From a virus, in IMG/VR virus record IMGVR_UViG_3300035698_010881, positions 1 through 24,682 of that record: DNA of 24,682 nucleotides. One strand, 5' to 3'. Numbering within the stretch: position 1 is the stretch's first letter; each line of letters starts with the position of its first letter. The notes beneath the pieces are model-generated. The model was given only the letters and a program-made list of their open reading frames with translations, was not told the origin of the DNA and searched no databases. The position numbers were made by a program, and so were the translations under genes. This document shows, one piece after another, positions 6,245-13,880 of this stretch.

Positions 6245-6631
6245 TCAATCCTTTTTCGTTATCGTCAGTTCCACCCGCGAGCACTCTCGATCGATCGAGA
6301 ATAACGCAGGCCGTGTTTGTAGGTGCTCCGAATCGTCATCGACCAGCAGGCCGGAGTCGACCAGTCCGTCATACGCGGGCTTGAGCATCGCCAGATGGTT
6401 CACGTCGTCGCGGCGCCTCTTCTGCTTATGGAAGAAGTGGGCGTCAAGGGTCACGAACTCCCACGGGCAACTCGCGATCTGTTCGCCCAGGGCCGCCTCT
6501 TTAGCCAGCCGGCGGTACTTCTTGGCCGCTGCCGCCTTGGCCATCCGACCGCCGAGGCTTCCCGGAGGCTGGTTCGGGGACAGGATGGCGGGGGGGAGGG
6601 GGAGGATGATTGTTGTGGTCTCAGGCTGCAC
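6245..6631 (-). CDS. rusA: RusA-like Holliday junction resolvase
   Basis: A 128-residue endodeoxyribonuclease of the RusA family (typically about 120 aa), which cuts four-way DNA junctions during recombination or packaging. It uses a GTG start at 6631, with AAAGGAG about 8 nt upstream. It overlaps the end of the preceding gene by 11 nt. The N-terminal strand LPLPPAILSPNQ and the basic helix RMAKAAAAKKYRRLAKEA are typical. The catalytic block is KRRRDDVNHLAMLKPAYDGL (71-90), with acidic residues D75, D76 and D88 and lysine K84, followed by VDDDSEHL. The final strand, RVELTITK, also fits. It sits with helicase, primase and nuclease genes in one operon. Confidence 0.85.
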   Translation of the reverse strand: MQPETTTIILPLPPAILSPNQPPGSLGGRMAKAAAAKKYRRLAKEAALGEQIASCPWEFVTLDAHFFHKQKRRRDDVNHLAMLKPAYDGLVDSGLLVDDDSEHLQTRPALFSIDRECSRVELTITKKD

Positions 6632-7142
6632 AGCCGCTCTCCTTTGCGAATGTCTCAGCCCATGCCCTCGTCCGCTCGCCTACGAAGCTGTACCATTGTT
6701 CTGGGGTCAACTCGTCGCCATTGACCACAAAAGAATCTCCAACCTCGCCCATATATTCGTCCAGTTCGCCAGTCGCCCGGACCATCGGCAGGTAGAGCCA
6801 AGCGGGAGTCAGTGAAGTCACCATCTTATCGGCGGCGCAGAGCCGCGAAGGCACCCGGCCCCATACCTTAGCAGTGGACCGCGAATGAAATATACAGAGG
6901 TTGCCCCATTCCATTCCAAACCATCGTCTCATTTTCCTTGCCGCCCATCGCGGGTGCATTTTCCCCTCCTCGCCGTCCATGTTCGGCGAGCCCCAATAGC
7001 CCCAGTCGTGGATGATAAACGCGACCCATAGCCGAGGGTCCCAGGGGAAGCCGTAGAGCAGCCACCAGCCCCAAGCGACGAACAGGGGGTGGAGGATGAA
7101 CTGATGAGCGCCGAATAGGAGGCTTTTTGTTCCGATTGTCAT
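6621..7142 (-). CDS. HD-like metal hydrolase, phage type
   Basis: A 173-residue protein. A histidine/aspartate set resembles an HD-domain phosphohydrolase: H18, H45-D46 (FIIHDWGYW), H63 (KMHPRWA), H86 (FHSRST) and D105 (CAADKMV). The N-terminus has aromatic hydrophobic stretches (LFVAWGWWLLYGFPW) that could be membrane-associated or the fold core. The segment LTPAWLYLPMVRATGELDEYM is a pattern I associate with phage proteins of this type. The HD family hydrolyses phosphate bonds in nucleotides or signalling molecules; the substrate is not predictable. ATG 7142 overlaps the upstream stop, with GGGAGA 8 nt before it. I consider HD assignment likely but not certain. Confidence 0.6.
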   Translation of the reverse strand: MTIGTKSLLFGAHQFILHPLFVAWGWWLLYGFPWDPRLWVAFIIHDWGYWGSPNMDGEEGKMHPRWAARKMRRWFGMEWGNLCIFHSRSTAKVWGRVPSRLCAADKMVTSLTPAWLYLPMVRATGELDEYMGEVGDSFVVNGDELTPEQWYSFVGERTRAWAETFAKESGCAA

Positions 7143-7654
7143 GGCGTGGTCTCCCTTGGTGGGCGGTTGGAAATTAGAATATCGTCCGCTCTGGCAATCA
7201 ATACCGTTTCCCCAGGTTGGTAATCTTCCACTACCCCGAGAAGATCATCGCATAGCGATACTAATTCCGCGATTCGCTTCTGGGCTGTCGATAGCGGATG
7301 ATCCGGGCATTGCTCGATGTGTTCTTTAAGTACGTCGGCCATGGGCACGGGCGTATCTACTCTCGGCCCATAGCGATGACCGCAGTAGACACAGTTGATA
7401 TACATACCGCTCTGTAGATCGTCTACCCATTGCCTCAGCTTGCGGCATTCGTCGGCCCAATTTGCCGCTGCCCCCATAACCATGCGGTCGTGAATGGCGG
7501 TGGCCTCGATCTCAGAGGGTTTCTCCGCACCGCGATAGCCGCATCCGTCATCCATACATCCGACATAATAAGAATACGGAGAACCGTCTGCATCAGGGCC
7601 ATAAATACCAACATCACATACGCCTCCGCAAAATGGGCAATTCTTTATTGTCAT
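7139..7654 (-). CDS. Lar-like zinc protein with second zinc module
   Basis: A 171-residue protein starting at ATG 7654, which overlaps the methyltransferase stop (ATGA). Residues 1-55 resemble the Lar restriction-alleviation family: NCPFCGG, then strands with YYVGC and DGCGYRG, and EATAIHDRM in place of the usual A-W-N end. A second module follows at about 90-115: NCVYCGHRYGP then LKEHIEQCPDHP, a C-x2-C ... H-x3-C arrangement typical of a zinc finger seen in phage proteins. The C-terminal part (RIAELVSLCDDLLGVVEDY) is a helix. Lar proteins ease host type I restriction; direct evidence here is limited to the cysteine pattern, but its position next to a DNA methyltransferase fits DNA protection. 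Confidence 0.7.
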   Translation of the reverse strand: MTIKNCPFCGGVCDVGIYGPDADGSPYSYYVGCMDDGCGYRGAEKPSEIEATAIHDRMVMGAAANWADECRKLRQWVDDLQSGMYINCVYCGHRYGPRVDTPVPMADVLKEHIEQCPDHPLSTAQKRIAELVSLCDDLLGVVEDYQPGETVLIARADDILISNRPPRETTP

Positions 7655-8445
7655 TCTTGCTTCTCCGCAATATCGGCGATTCTCTGGCTGGCTGCTTTGA
7701 AGTATTCCGCGTCCAGTTCGATGCCGATGAACTCGCGCCCCAGGCTCTTGCACGCCACGCCGGTTGTGCCGCTGCCCATAAAGGGGTCCAGAATGGTGTC
7801 GCCAGTGTTGCTCCATGATATAATATGGTCATTAGCTAAGGGCAGAGGAAAGATAGCCGGGTGATCCAGTGCCCCCGAGTACGAATGTCCGCCACCGATA
7901 GGACACTCCCAGATATTAAATCTCTGTCCGTATTCTTCCAGCTTCCCACCGGCCGACTTTGAATCCAGTCTGCGAGTTCCGTCTTTATTCCTACCGCCCG
8001 ATCCCCCCATTCGCTTGCATTTATTACGCCTGTCCTTGATGGAGTTAAATGTCGGTCTCCCCTTTGTAAATACAAACATGTATTCAAAAGTCTGGTGATA
8101 TCTAGTCCGTGACGGGAAGGCGAAACTACCCTTACTCCAGATCATTGTATCATGGAGATTGAGACCGCATTTATCTTTAGCGTATATAGCTTGACGGAAC
8201 GACGTGCCGGTTTCGCTCCGTTTAATAGTTGCGTCACCAACAATCCAGACGCACACTCCCCCGTCTTTTAAGACTCTGGTAATGTGATCCAAACACGGCC
8301 CCCAGATACGCGGTCCCCATTTGCTAAAGTCTTTCCCGTAGTCCCGCATATTATCATATGGTGGACTCGTTAAAACCATATCAACCGAGCCGTCAGGGAT
8401 CTGGCCCATCAGTTCCAGGCAATCGCCTTGTAGTAGTTTACTCAT
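7651..8445 (-). CDS. DNA methyltransferase (beta class, N4-cytosine/N6-adenine)
   Basis: A 264-residue type II-like DNA amino-methyltransferase that transfers a methyl group from S-adenosylmethionine to adenine N6 or cytosine N4. The catalytic motif IV TSPPYD (26-31) precedes the AdoMet-binding motif I, LDPFMGSGTTG (219-229), which defines the beta arrangement. The region between them (about 130-200: RTRYHQTFEYMFVFTKG ... GGHSYSGALDHPAIFPLPLA) includes the likely target recognition part and conserved HPA-FP. The start overlaps the previous stop, with GGAG 5 nt upstream. No cognate restriction nuclease gene is visible, so it is an orphan phage methyltransferase, probably for protection from host restriction. 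The target sequence is unknown. Confidence 0.92.
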   Translation of the reverse strand: MSKLLQGDCLELMGQIPDGSVDMVLTSPPYDNMRDYGKDFSKWGPRIWGPCLDHITRVLKDGGVCVWIVGDATIKRSETGTSFRQAIYAKDKCGLNLHDTMIWSKGSFAFPSRTRYHQTFEYMFVFTKGRPTFNSIKDRRNKCKRMGGSGGRNKDGTRRLDSKSAGGKLEEYGQRFNIWECPIGGGHSYSGALDHPAIFPLPLANDHIISWSNTGDTILDPFMGSGTTGVACKSLGREFIGIELDAEYFKAASQRIADIAEKQE

Positions 8446-10724
8446 ATCAACTCCACTTCCTTCTCAACCTCAGTCCAGCGGGCCATACCAAGGGAAATAA
8501 TTGCCTGTGCTGCCCGGACAGCAGCGGCGACTTTCTTGTATCTGGCAGGTTTCGCTCGTTGTAAGAGTCGCATCGTAACCTTGCCATTCCATTTGACTCG
8601 GATAAGTTCGACCAATGCGATCGCACGTTGATGCACGGCCTGTTGGGTAGCGAATCCGTAGATTTCCATTTGCTGTGCGAGACACCACAGCATCCATTGC
8701 GTTCCCGCGATCGCGCTCTCCTCGCCTATCGGCTTGTCCAGACTCGTCGTATTATTCTCTGCCATTACCAGCCCGTGATGTATCAGACACATCCGGGCAG
8801 CGTTGGACTGCGCCTTGGTCGCGAACGCTTCCGCATCCGCATTGATCGAACCATGCACGACATCGTCCATATCATTATAAAATGATGTAAATATGTTCTT
8901 GGCCTTAGGACTGAACTTCAGGACGTGCGGCATGTGTTGGCGAGTATTGGTCTTTATATTCTTGAACGGTCGCGTGCGAAGCCACTGGATCGTATCATGC
9001 CACGCCGCGTCTTCCTCGTGGCCGACAACCGCTTCGGTCCACTGTTTCCGGCGAGGCGGGGGGCAGGTGACGAGGATGCGGGGCACGAGGCCGGAGTCGA
9101 ACGATTCGGGATCGAAGCAGTTGGCCAACACTTTGGGCTGAATGCCGCCCATGACCGCGCACGCCGCAGTTGGGATTCTAACCCGCTCCCGGTTGGTCTT
9201 ACGGTGCAGCTTGTAGGACCCGGCGTTCCAGAACGATATCCATGCCTGTTTGTCGCCGCCCCCGCCCTTGCCCTGTTTGTACTTGCCGAAACTGTTGATC
9301 CAAGCTGCGATCTCATCGCAGAAGGCCAGGATACCGCGAGGGTTTTCCTCCAGTAGTTGAACAAGGGCCTCGACCGTCAGATCGCTCACGACGTTGTCCG
9401 TGCTCGTCGGACTCAGCATGTCGTCACCGACCGTGCCAGGCGGTATCGGCTCCTCCAACGGGGCCTCGACCTTACTCAGCGGCGAACTCTTATTGGCCCC
9501 GCTCGCCCCTACAAGTATCATCCATAGCACGGGCGGGACGATAAAATCCTTCTTGAGTTCGAGCCGCCAAGCGTTGCCCATCGCGGCGCCCGCAACAACC
9601 AGCATCGGCATCCCGACATAGGACGGATAGACGCAATTGGCCTCGGCGACCTGCGTACAGTATTTAGCCAGGCGGGGCGGGAAGAACTCGGTCGGGAATG
9701 GCGTCCATACCCGCACGTCATCGTCAATGTCATCTTTCGGCGGAACGTATTCGCCAACCTGAGTCTTGGCGTGCTTAGCCAGCAGAGCAACGGCGTGTCG
9801 GTTGCTTCCGATGATATTCGCCATCGCATCGGCGTCCGAACGTAGACTGTATTCGTCCAGTAACCAGCCGGAAGGCTTCTCGCTCGGCGTGCTGCGGGCC
9901 TGCCCGACCTTCCGCTCAAAGTCTTTACGCTCCGTTTCGGGGTCCCAGGGCGGTGAGCACCGGGGATTGAACTCCGCCCAGAGCAATGAATTCGCCATAT
10001 CGTCGTCGAGTTGGAAGCCGACGACCATCGCCCGAGCCGCCCACAGCAGGGCGTCATGTCCACCAGAGCCCTGAACAGCGGGATCGCACTCAGCCAAGTA
10101 CAGCTTTGCCCGCTCGATAATAGGAGTGGACCCTATTATCGGTACGTGGGCACGTTTCGGCTGCTCCTCCGATCGATCCCACGGGGCTCTTTTCTTTTTG
10201 ACCGGTGATATGACGTCGAGCCACACGCCGGGGATGTCAGCAATCGGCGTGTCCTCACCATAAGGCCAGTCGTATGGCTTGCCGTTCGGATGGATTGACG
10301 GGGGCAACACGACATACCCGCCCTCGCCTCGGATATCGATACCGGGGCGGAGCGCCTGCTTGTTGCGAACGGGTCTAGCCGCTGGCCAGCGGAAGAACAG
10401 GTGGCGCCCGCCGCTCCCAGTTCGCTGCTCCAGCGTCTCCGGTAACGGGCCGATCTCGTTTTCCATCTCGGTCAGGGACCGCGAGCCCTCCTCACCGTCG
10501 ATATCAACCACAAAGACCTCGGCGATCTTGCCCGTAGCCATCCCGATATTGGCGTCAGTGTGCTCGTCCCACATCCGGGTGAGCAAGATATCGTTCGTCG
10601 CCGCGTCCTTGAAGCCACGCGAGCCCTTGAGAGGCACCTTGTCTCCGGGTTGCAGCGCGAATACAGGCCAACCGCGTTCGGCGTATCGGGTAGCGTGGTC
10701 TAGCATTTCTAGCTTGTCAGGCAT
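8442..10724 (-). CDS. Primase-polymerase fused to DUF3987 helicase-like ATPase
   Basis: A 760-residue replication protein; ATG 10724 follows GGGAG and overlaps the upstream gene by 8 nt. Residues 1-175 are a bifunctional primase/polymerase (archaeo-eukaryotic primase) domain with metal-binding D74 and D76 (VVDIDG), GSGGRHLFFRW (103-113) and IRGEGGYVVLPPS (131-143). Residues 200-280 look like a helical primase C-terminal region. Residues from about 345 match DUF3987, with Walker A GASGANKS (406-413) and Walker B LAFCDE (466-471), then FEDSGLVPRIL-type segments. The family combines primer synthesis and DNA unwinding in one polypeptide in phages and plasmids. Downstream neighbours are the methyltransferase and RusA; upstream is an SF2 helicase. 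Confidence 0.9.
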   Translation of the reverse strand: MPDKLEMLDHATRYAERGWPVFALQPGDKVPLKGSRGFKDAATNDILLTRMWDEHTDANIGMATGKIAEVFVVDIDGEEGSRSLTEMENEIGPLPETLEQRTGSGGRHLFFRWPAARPVRNKQALRPGIDIRGEGGYVVLPPSIHPNGKPYDWPYGEDTPIADIPGVWLDVISPVKKKRAPWDRSEEQPKRAHVPIIGSTPIIERAKLYLAECDPAVQGSGGHDALLWAARAMVVGFQLDDDMANSLLWAEFNPRCSPPWDPETERKDFERKVGQARSTPSEKPSGWLLDEYSLRSDADAMANIIGSNRHAVALLAKHAKTQVGEYVPPKDDIDDDVRVWTPFPTEFFPPRLAKYCTQVAEANCVYPSYVGMPMLVVAGAAMGNAWRLELKKDFIVPPVLWMILVGASGANKSSPLSKVEAPLEEPIPPGTVGDDMLSPTSTDNVVSDLTVEALVQLLEENPRGILAFCDEIAAWINSFGKYKQGKGGGGDKQAWISFWNAGSYKLHRKTNRERVRIPTAACAVMGGIQPKVLANCFDPESFDSGLVPRILVTCPPPRRKQWTEAVVGHEEDAAWHDTIQWLRTRPFKNIKTNTRQHMPHVLKFSPKAKNIFTSFYNDMDDVVHGSINADAEAFATKAQSNAARMCLIHHGLVMAENNTTSLDKPIGEESAIAGTQWMLWCLAQQMEIYGFATQQAVHQRAIALVELIRVKWNGKVTMRLLQRAKPARYKKVAAAVRAAQAIISLGMARWTEVEKEVELI

Positions 10725-11043
10725 TAAGAGTCTCCCACTCCTGAATCGCCTCGACCACAGAACGATAATTAGCAAGTTCTGTAAAGCCGTCCATGGCCTG
10801 CCCTTGGCATGAAGCGAGGGGCTTCTGCCCGTCAGCCGCTTCTTTGATTGCAACCAAGTGGGCTATAAACCCCTTCAGCCTCGCGATCTGCCCCTTCATA
10901 CAACCGTATCCACCGGGAGAATGGGGCTTCCGGCACGCGACGATTTTCTTCTTGACGCGCATCTCCCCCTCGACCATCAGGGTCGTCTTGGCTGGCGTCA
11001 GCCATTCGCCTTCGGTTCCGCATTCGGGGCATTTATCTGGCAT
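10717..11043 (-). CDS. Zinc-ribbon hypothetical protein
   Basis: A 108-residue protein. ATG 11043 is chosen because AGGAG lies 7 nt upstream; earlier in-frame TTG codons lack a site. The N-terminus is MPDKCPECGTEGEW, a CxxC, with further cysteines in KIVACRKP and GGYGCMKG, forming a four-cysteine zinc ribbon. The rest is helical (QIARLKGFIAHLVAIKEAA). Its first four residues, MPDK, are shared with the downstream PrimPol protein. Its end overlaps that gene, so translation is likely coupled. Function unknown; possibly a replication accessory. Confidence 0.65.
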   Translation of the reverse strand: MPDKCPECGTEGEWLTPAKTTLMVEGEMRVKKKIVACRKPHSPGGYGCMKGQIARLKGFIAHLVAIKEAADGQKPLASCQGQAMDGFTELANYRSVVEAIQEWETLNA

Positions 11044-11057
11044 CAATATTCTCCTAT

Positions 11058-12764
11058 TCAAAACGGAATCGAATCCTCTTCCTGTAGGGCCGGAGCGATC
11101 TCCGGCATATTGGCATCCGGCCTATTCTTCAGCCCGTAGCCTATGATCTCGGGATGTTTGCCCTTGCGGACAACAGTGATTGTATCGGTAAGTTCCTCGA
11201 CTCGCTGCGGAAGCCAAAGGTGTTCCAACGCCTCGTCCACGGTCATCGTCGCGGCCGGTTTGGTCCCAAACCGCATCGCCCACCACTCACGGGCTTTTCG
11301 GCCCGCAAAGCCCTCGTGATCGAGGCATATCCATTCCCTGAACACCAACGCTCCGCATCGGTACTGCACTCGAAGCGAATCGGGCTTGCCCGGCTTCCGG
11401 TGGCGGTGAAAGATGACGTTATCGACCGCCAAGTCTTCCGGCTCGCTACCGAGTATGGCTCGCTGCGATGCTTCCCGCTCGTGCATCCGCCGCTCGCTCT
11501 CCACAGCCTCCATGCGCTCGATTTCTTTCTTCGGGATCGCCCACCCGCAATTCGGACAGACCCGGACGGCCCGCGAGAACGAATCGCCACACTCTCCGCA
11601 TTCGACAATAGTGACCTCGCCGCCGTCCAAACAGTCTATTGGCCCGTGCGTATCGATGCAATGAGCGTAGTCGAGGACGAGGCAATCGGTCTTGGAGGGG
11701 TGAACTCGCAGGCCACGGCCGACCATTTGGGCGAACAGACCGGGCGAAAGGGTGGGACGGAGCAGGACGATGCAGTCAATTCGCTTCGCGTTGAAGCCCT
11801 CGGTGTACACATTGACGTTGCATATCGCTCTGTAACGGCCCGAAATGAAGTCGGCGGCTATCCGGTCCCTCTGCTGCGGAGCGGTCTTTCCAGTCACTAT
11901 AGGCGCCTCAAGGCCATGCTTCCTCAACTCCTGCGAGACATGGGTGCAATGGTTCATGTCGACGCAGAAGAATACTACCGAATTCCGCTCCTCCGCCCGG
12001 ATAATGTGCATCGCAGACCGCATGGTCTCTTGTACCAGTTTCGGCGTATCAGTAGCCGTTGCAAGTGACTTTGTGATGTAATCGCCGCCGGAGTTTCGTC
12101 TGACATCGTCCATCTTCGGCGCCGTAGCACTGACCTTCGATCGGAGCTTGCAGAGGTAGCCATCATGGATAAGTTCGGCGATTCCCGCTTCATAACATAC
12201 CTCGTGTAGAATATGGTCTTTGTGGCATATCGGCCCGCAGCCCATTCGGAACGGGGTCGCAGTAAAACCGACGACACACAGATTGGGATTAACTATCCGG
12301 CATCCTTCAATGAAGGTCCGGTACTTACCTTCGCCACTCGGCGGGATGCGATGGGCTTCGTCAATAATCAGGCAGTCGAACGCCGGGAACTCGCCCCACC
12401 GCTTATAGATGCTATCGATCGAGGCGAAGATGACGGAATGGTCCGTATCGCGACTCCGGAGGCCCGCGGCATACACGCCGATGTCTCCGCCAGGCCAGAG
12501 GCCGTGCAGTTCGGTCGCGTTCTGCTGGACGAGTTCTTTCCTGTGGGCTAGGATGCAGACGCGGAATCCGGCATAGTCCCGCTTCCACATCTGGATCGCC
12601 CACGCCATCAGCAGGCTCTTCCCGCCGCCGGTAGGAATGACAACGCACGGGTTGGTATCCTTTGTCCGCAAATGCAGGTCAAGGGCTTCCAGGGCCTCGA
12701 CCTGATAAGGGCGAGGGCGGAGGGTGCCGGCGTCGATGGGCGGTGGCGTGAAGAGGGCTGTCAT
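11058..12764 (-). CDS. Superfamily 2 DNA/RNA helicase
   Basis: A 568-residue DEAD/DEAH-box helicase that would unwind or translocate on nucleic acid using ATP. Visible motifs are the Q-like RPYQVEAL (18-25), Walker A PTGGGKS (44-50), Ia LAHRKELV (72-79), II DEAH (135-138), III TATP (168-171), a motif-V-like VYTEGFNA, and VI QMVGRGLR (346-353). After the helicase core comes a zinc ribbon (C389, C392, C403, C406) and about 150 further residues ending SIPF. The domain order resembles phage and RadD/UvsW-like SF2 enzymes. The start overlaps the preceding nuclease stop (ATGA). Association with the neighbouring PD-(D/E)XK protein is likely from gene order. Confidence 0.92.
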   Translation of the reverse strand: MTALFTPPPIDAGTLRPRPYQVEALEALDLHLRTKDTNPCVVIPTGGGKSLLMAWAIQMWKRDYAGFRVCILAHRKELVQQNATELHGLWPGGDIGVYAAGLRSRDTDHSVIFASIDSIYKRWGEFPAFDCLIIDEAHRIPPSGEGKYRTFIEGCRIVNPNLCVVGFTATPFRMGCGPICHKDHILHEVCYEAGIAELIHDGYLCKLRSKVSATAPKMDDVRRNSGGDYITKSLATATDTPKLVQETMRSAMHIIRAEERNSVVFFCVDMNHCTHVSQELRKHGLEAPIVTGKTAPQQRDRIAADFISGRYRAICNVNVYTEGFNAKRIDCIVLLRPTLSPGLFAQMVGRGLRVHPSKTDCLVLDYAHCIDTHGPIDCLDGGEVTIVECGECGDSFSRAVRVCPNCGWAIPKKEIERMEAVESERRMHEREASQRAILGSEPEDLAVDNVIFHRHRKPGKPDSLRVQYRCGALVFREWICLDHEGFAGRKAREWWAMRFGTKPAATMTVDEALEHLWLPQRVEELTDTITVVRKGKHPEIIGYGLKNRPDANMPEIAPALQEEDSIPF

Positions 12765-13444
12765 GCCGGGGCCTCAGATATTGGATAGATCAACATATTG
12801 CGACCAACCCGGCGCCGGCACACGCCGGGAACCTTGCCGAATCGAATCCACTTGTGCAGGCACGATACGGCAGTGCTGTCCCTTTCGTAATGGTGTTGAC
12901 TGTTCACAATCGCGTCTTTCAGCGAACAGCCCGGATTGGCTGTGACGTATTCCAATAATCTGGCGCATGTCGCCCGGAACGGTGTGTGATAACTATTGCG
13001 GCTTCCCGCAATTCCTTTCTCGATATGGGCATCGCACAGACTTTGCGTTATCAGGCCGGTGCGAGCGTGTCGGTTGAGCCGGGGCGGAATCATTGACTGC
13101 ACGCCATTTATTCCGGACACGCGCAAATACCCAATTCCTTTCCATCGCAAAATTTCGCGCTTCAGTTCTGATTCGGCTCGGCGCTGTTGCCATTTTCTCG
13201 GCGTGGCGATACTTATCCAATGCGCATGGGACATCCAATTGTTTGCCTGGGCAATCACGGACAAGCTAAAAGACGTTTTGCATTCGATCACCCAAACACG
13301 CCCGGCTTGGACAGCGACGATGTCCGCCCTTGGCCCGCCTACTTGCGGTCTGACTTCTGGATAGACCTTCCAGTGCTGCTTATGGAGCCAGCCGGTTACT
13401 TGGGCGGCCAAATCAGCTTCGGTTATTTGGTCCGACCGTGTCAT
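12761..13444 (-). CDS. PD-(D/E)XK nuclease with winged-helix-like C-terminus
   Basis: A 227-residue protein. ATG 13444 overlaps the stop of the small upstream gene. The N-terminal 60 residues form a compact restriction-endonuclease fold core: E30, then RADIVAV (D41), then WVIECKTS with E54 and K56, i.e. E...D...ExK. The middle part is basic (RKWQQRRAESELKREILRWKG). The C-terminal 100 residues (TCARLLEYVTANPGCSLKDAIVN ... VSCLHKWIRFGKVPGVCRRR) look like a winged-helix DNA-binding domain. The combination suggests a structure- or sequence-directed DNA nuclease paired with the following helicase. Exact family not identified. Confidence 0.75.
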   Translation of the reverse strand: MTRSDQITEADLAAQVTGWLHKQHWKVYPEVRPQVGGPRADIVAVQAGRVWVIECKTSFSLSVIAQANNWMSHAHWISIATPRKWQQRRAESELKREILRWKGIGYLRVSGINGVQSMIPPRLNRHARTGLITQSLCDAHIEKGIAGSRNSYHTPFRATCARLLEYVTANPGCSLKDAIVNSQHHYERDSTAVSCLHKWIRFGKVPGVCRRRVGRNMLIYPISEAPA

Positions 13445-13629
13445 GTCGTCATCACCGCCTGCGTGTCCGTCCAATGGTTAATCCCTCTCGGCTTCCGCTC
13501 CTGTCGAATCCGATCCTCTGGCTTCACGTTCATAAAGTATTTCGGAGCGGACAGCCAGGCACCGATCCCAGCGTTCACCGCCCGCCTGCGTCGTTTGAGT
13601 ATTTTCAGGACTGTTTCGGATGGTTTCAT
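13441..13629 (-). CDS. Small basic protein, 62 aa
   Basis: The start at 13629 overlaps the upstream stop (ATGA), and its own stop overlaps the nuclease start, so it is a stitched-in member of the operon. The protein begins MKPSETVLKILKRRRRAVNAG and is strongly basic, with a later segment NVKPEDRIRQERKPRG. No family recognised. Charge suggests nucleic-acid binding. It could be a partner of the adjacent nuclease. Confidence 0.55.
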   Translation of the reverse strand: MKPSETVLKILKRRRRAVNAGIGAWLSAPKYFMNVKPEDRIRQERKPRGINHWTDTQAVMTT

Positions 13630-13880
13630 TTTGTTATCACCCGCTCCGCCGCGAGCCGTGCTCGGCGGAACCACGATTGCCTTTTCTTGGGTATCGAGTC
13701 AATTGGTTTGGCGCGATGCTGTGGCTGCCGAGTCGCCTTACTGAGTAAACGGGCAGCCCAGTGGGCTTTTCTCTTCAGCCGCCTGCCTATGTTGTGCAGC
13801 GCCACCGCTAACTGCTCTTTCGACGTGCGGCAACCGACGATCCGGACTCGCTGCTGATGTCCTTGCATTTTAGCTTTCAT
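13626..13880 (-). CDS. Small highly basic protein, 84 aa
   Basis: ATG 13880 overlaps the Cas4-like nuclease stop. The product is rich in Arg, Lys and His (NIGRRLKRKAHWAARLLSKATRQ ... KKRQSWFRRARLAAERVITK) with few acidic residues. The central segment could be an amphipathic basic helix. No family recognised. Together with the next gene it forms a pair of small basic proteins between two PD-(D/E)XK nucleases. Confidence 0.55.
   Translation of the reverse strand: MKAKMQGHQQRVRIVGCRTSKEQLAVALHNIGRRLKRKAHWAARLLSKATRQPQHRAKPIDSIPKKRQSWFRRARLAAERVITK

Noticed and set aside
11154-12068. A 304-aa plus-strand frame opposite the helicase
   Set aside because: The minus strand carries all SF2 helicase motifs in frame, so this is an antisense shadow.
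12996-13857. Plus-strand open frames opposite the nuclease and small basic genes
   Set aside because: They lack ribosome sites and protein-like patterns. The minus-strand genes explain the region, with overlapping starts and stops.
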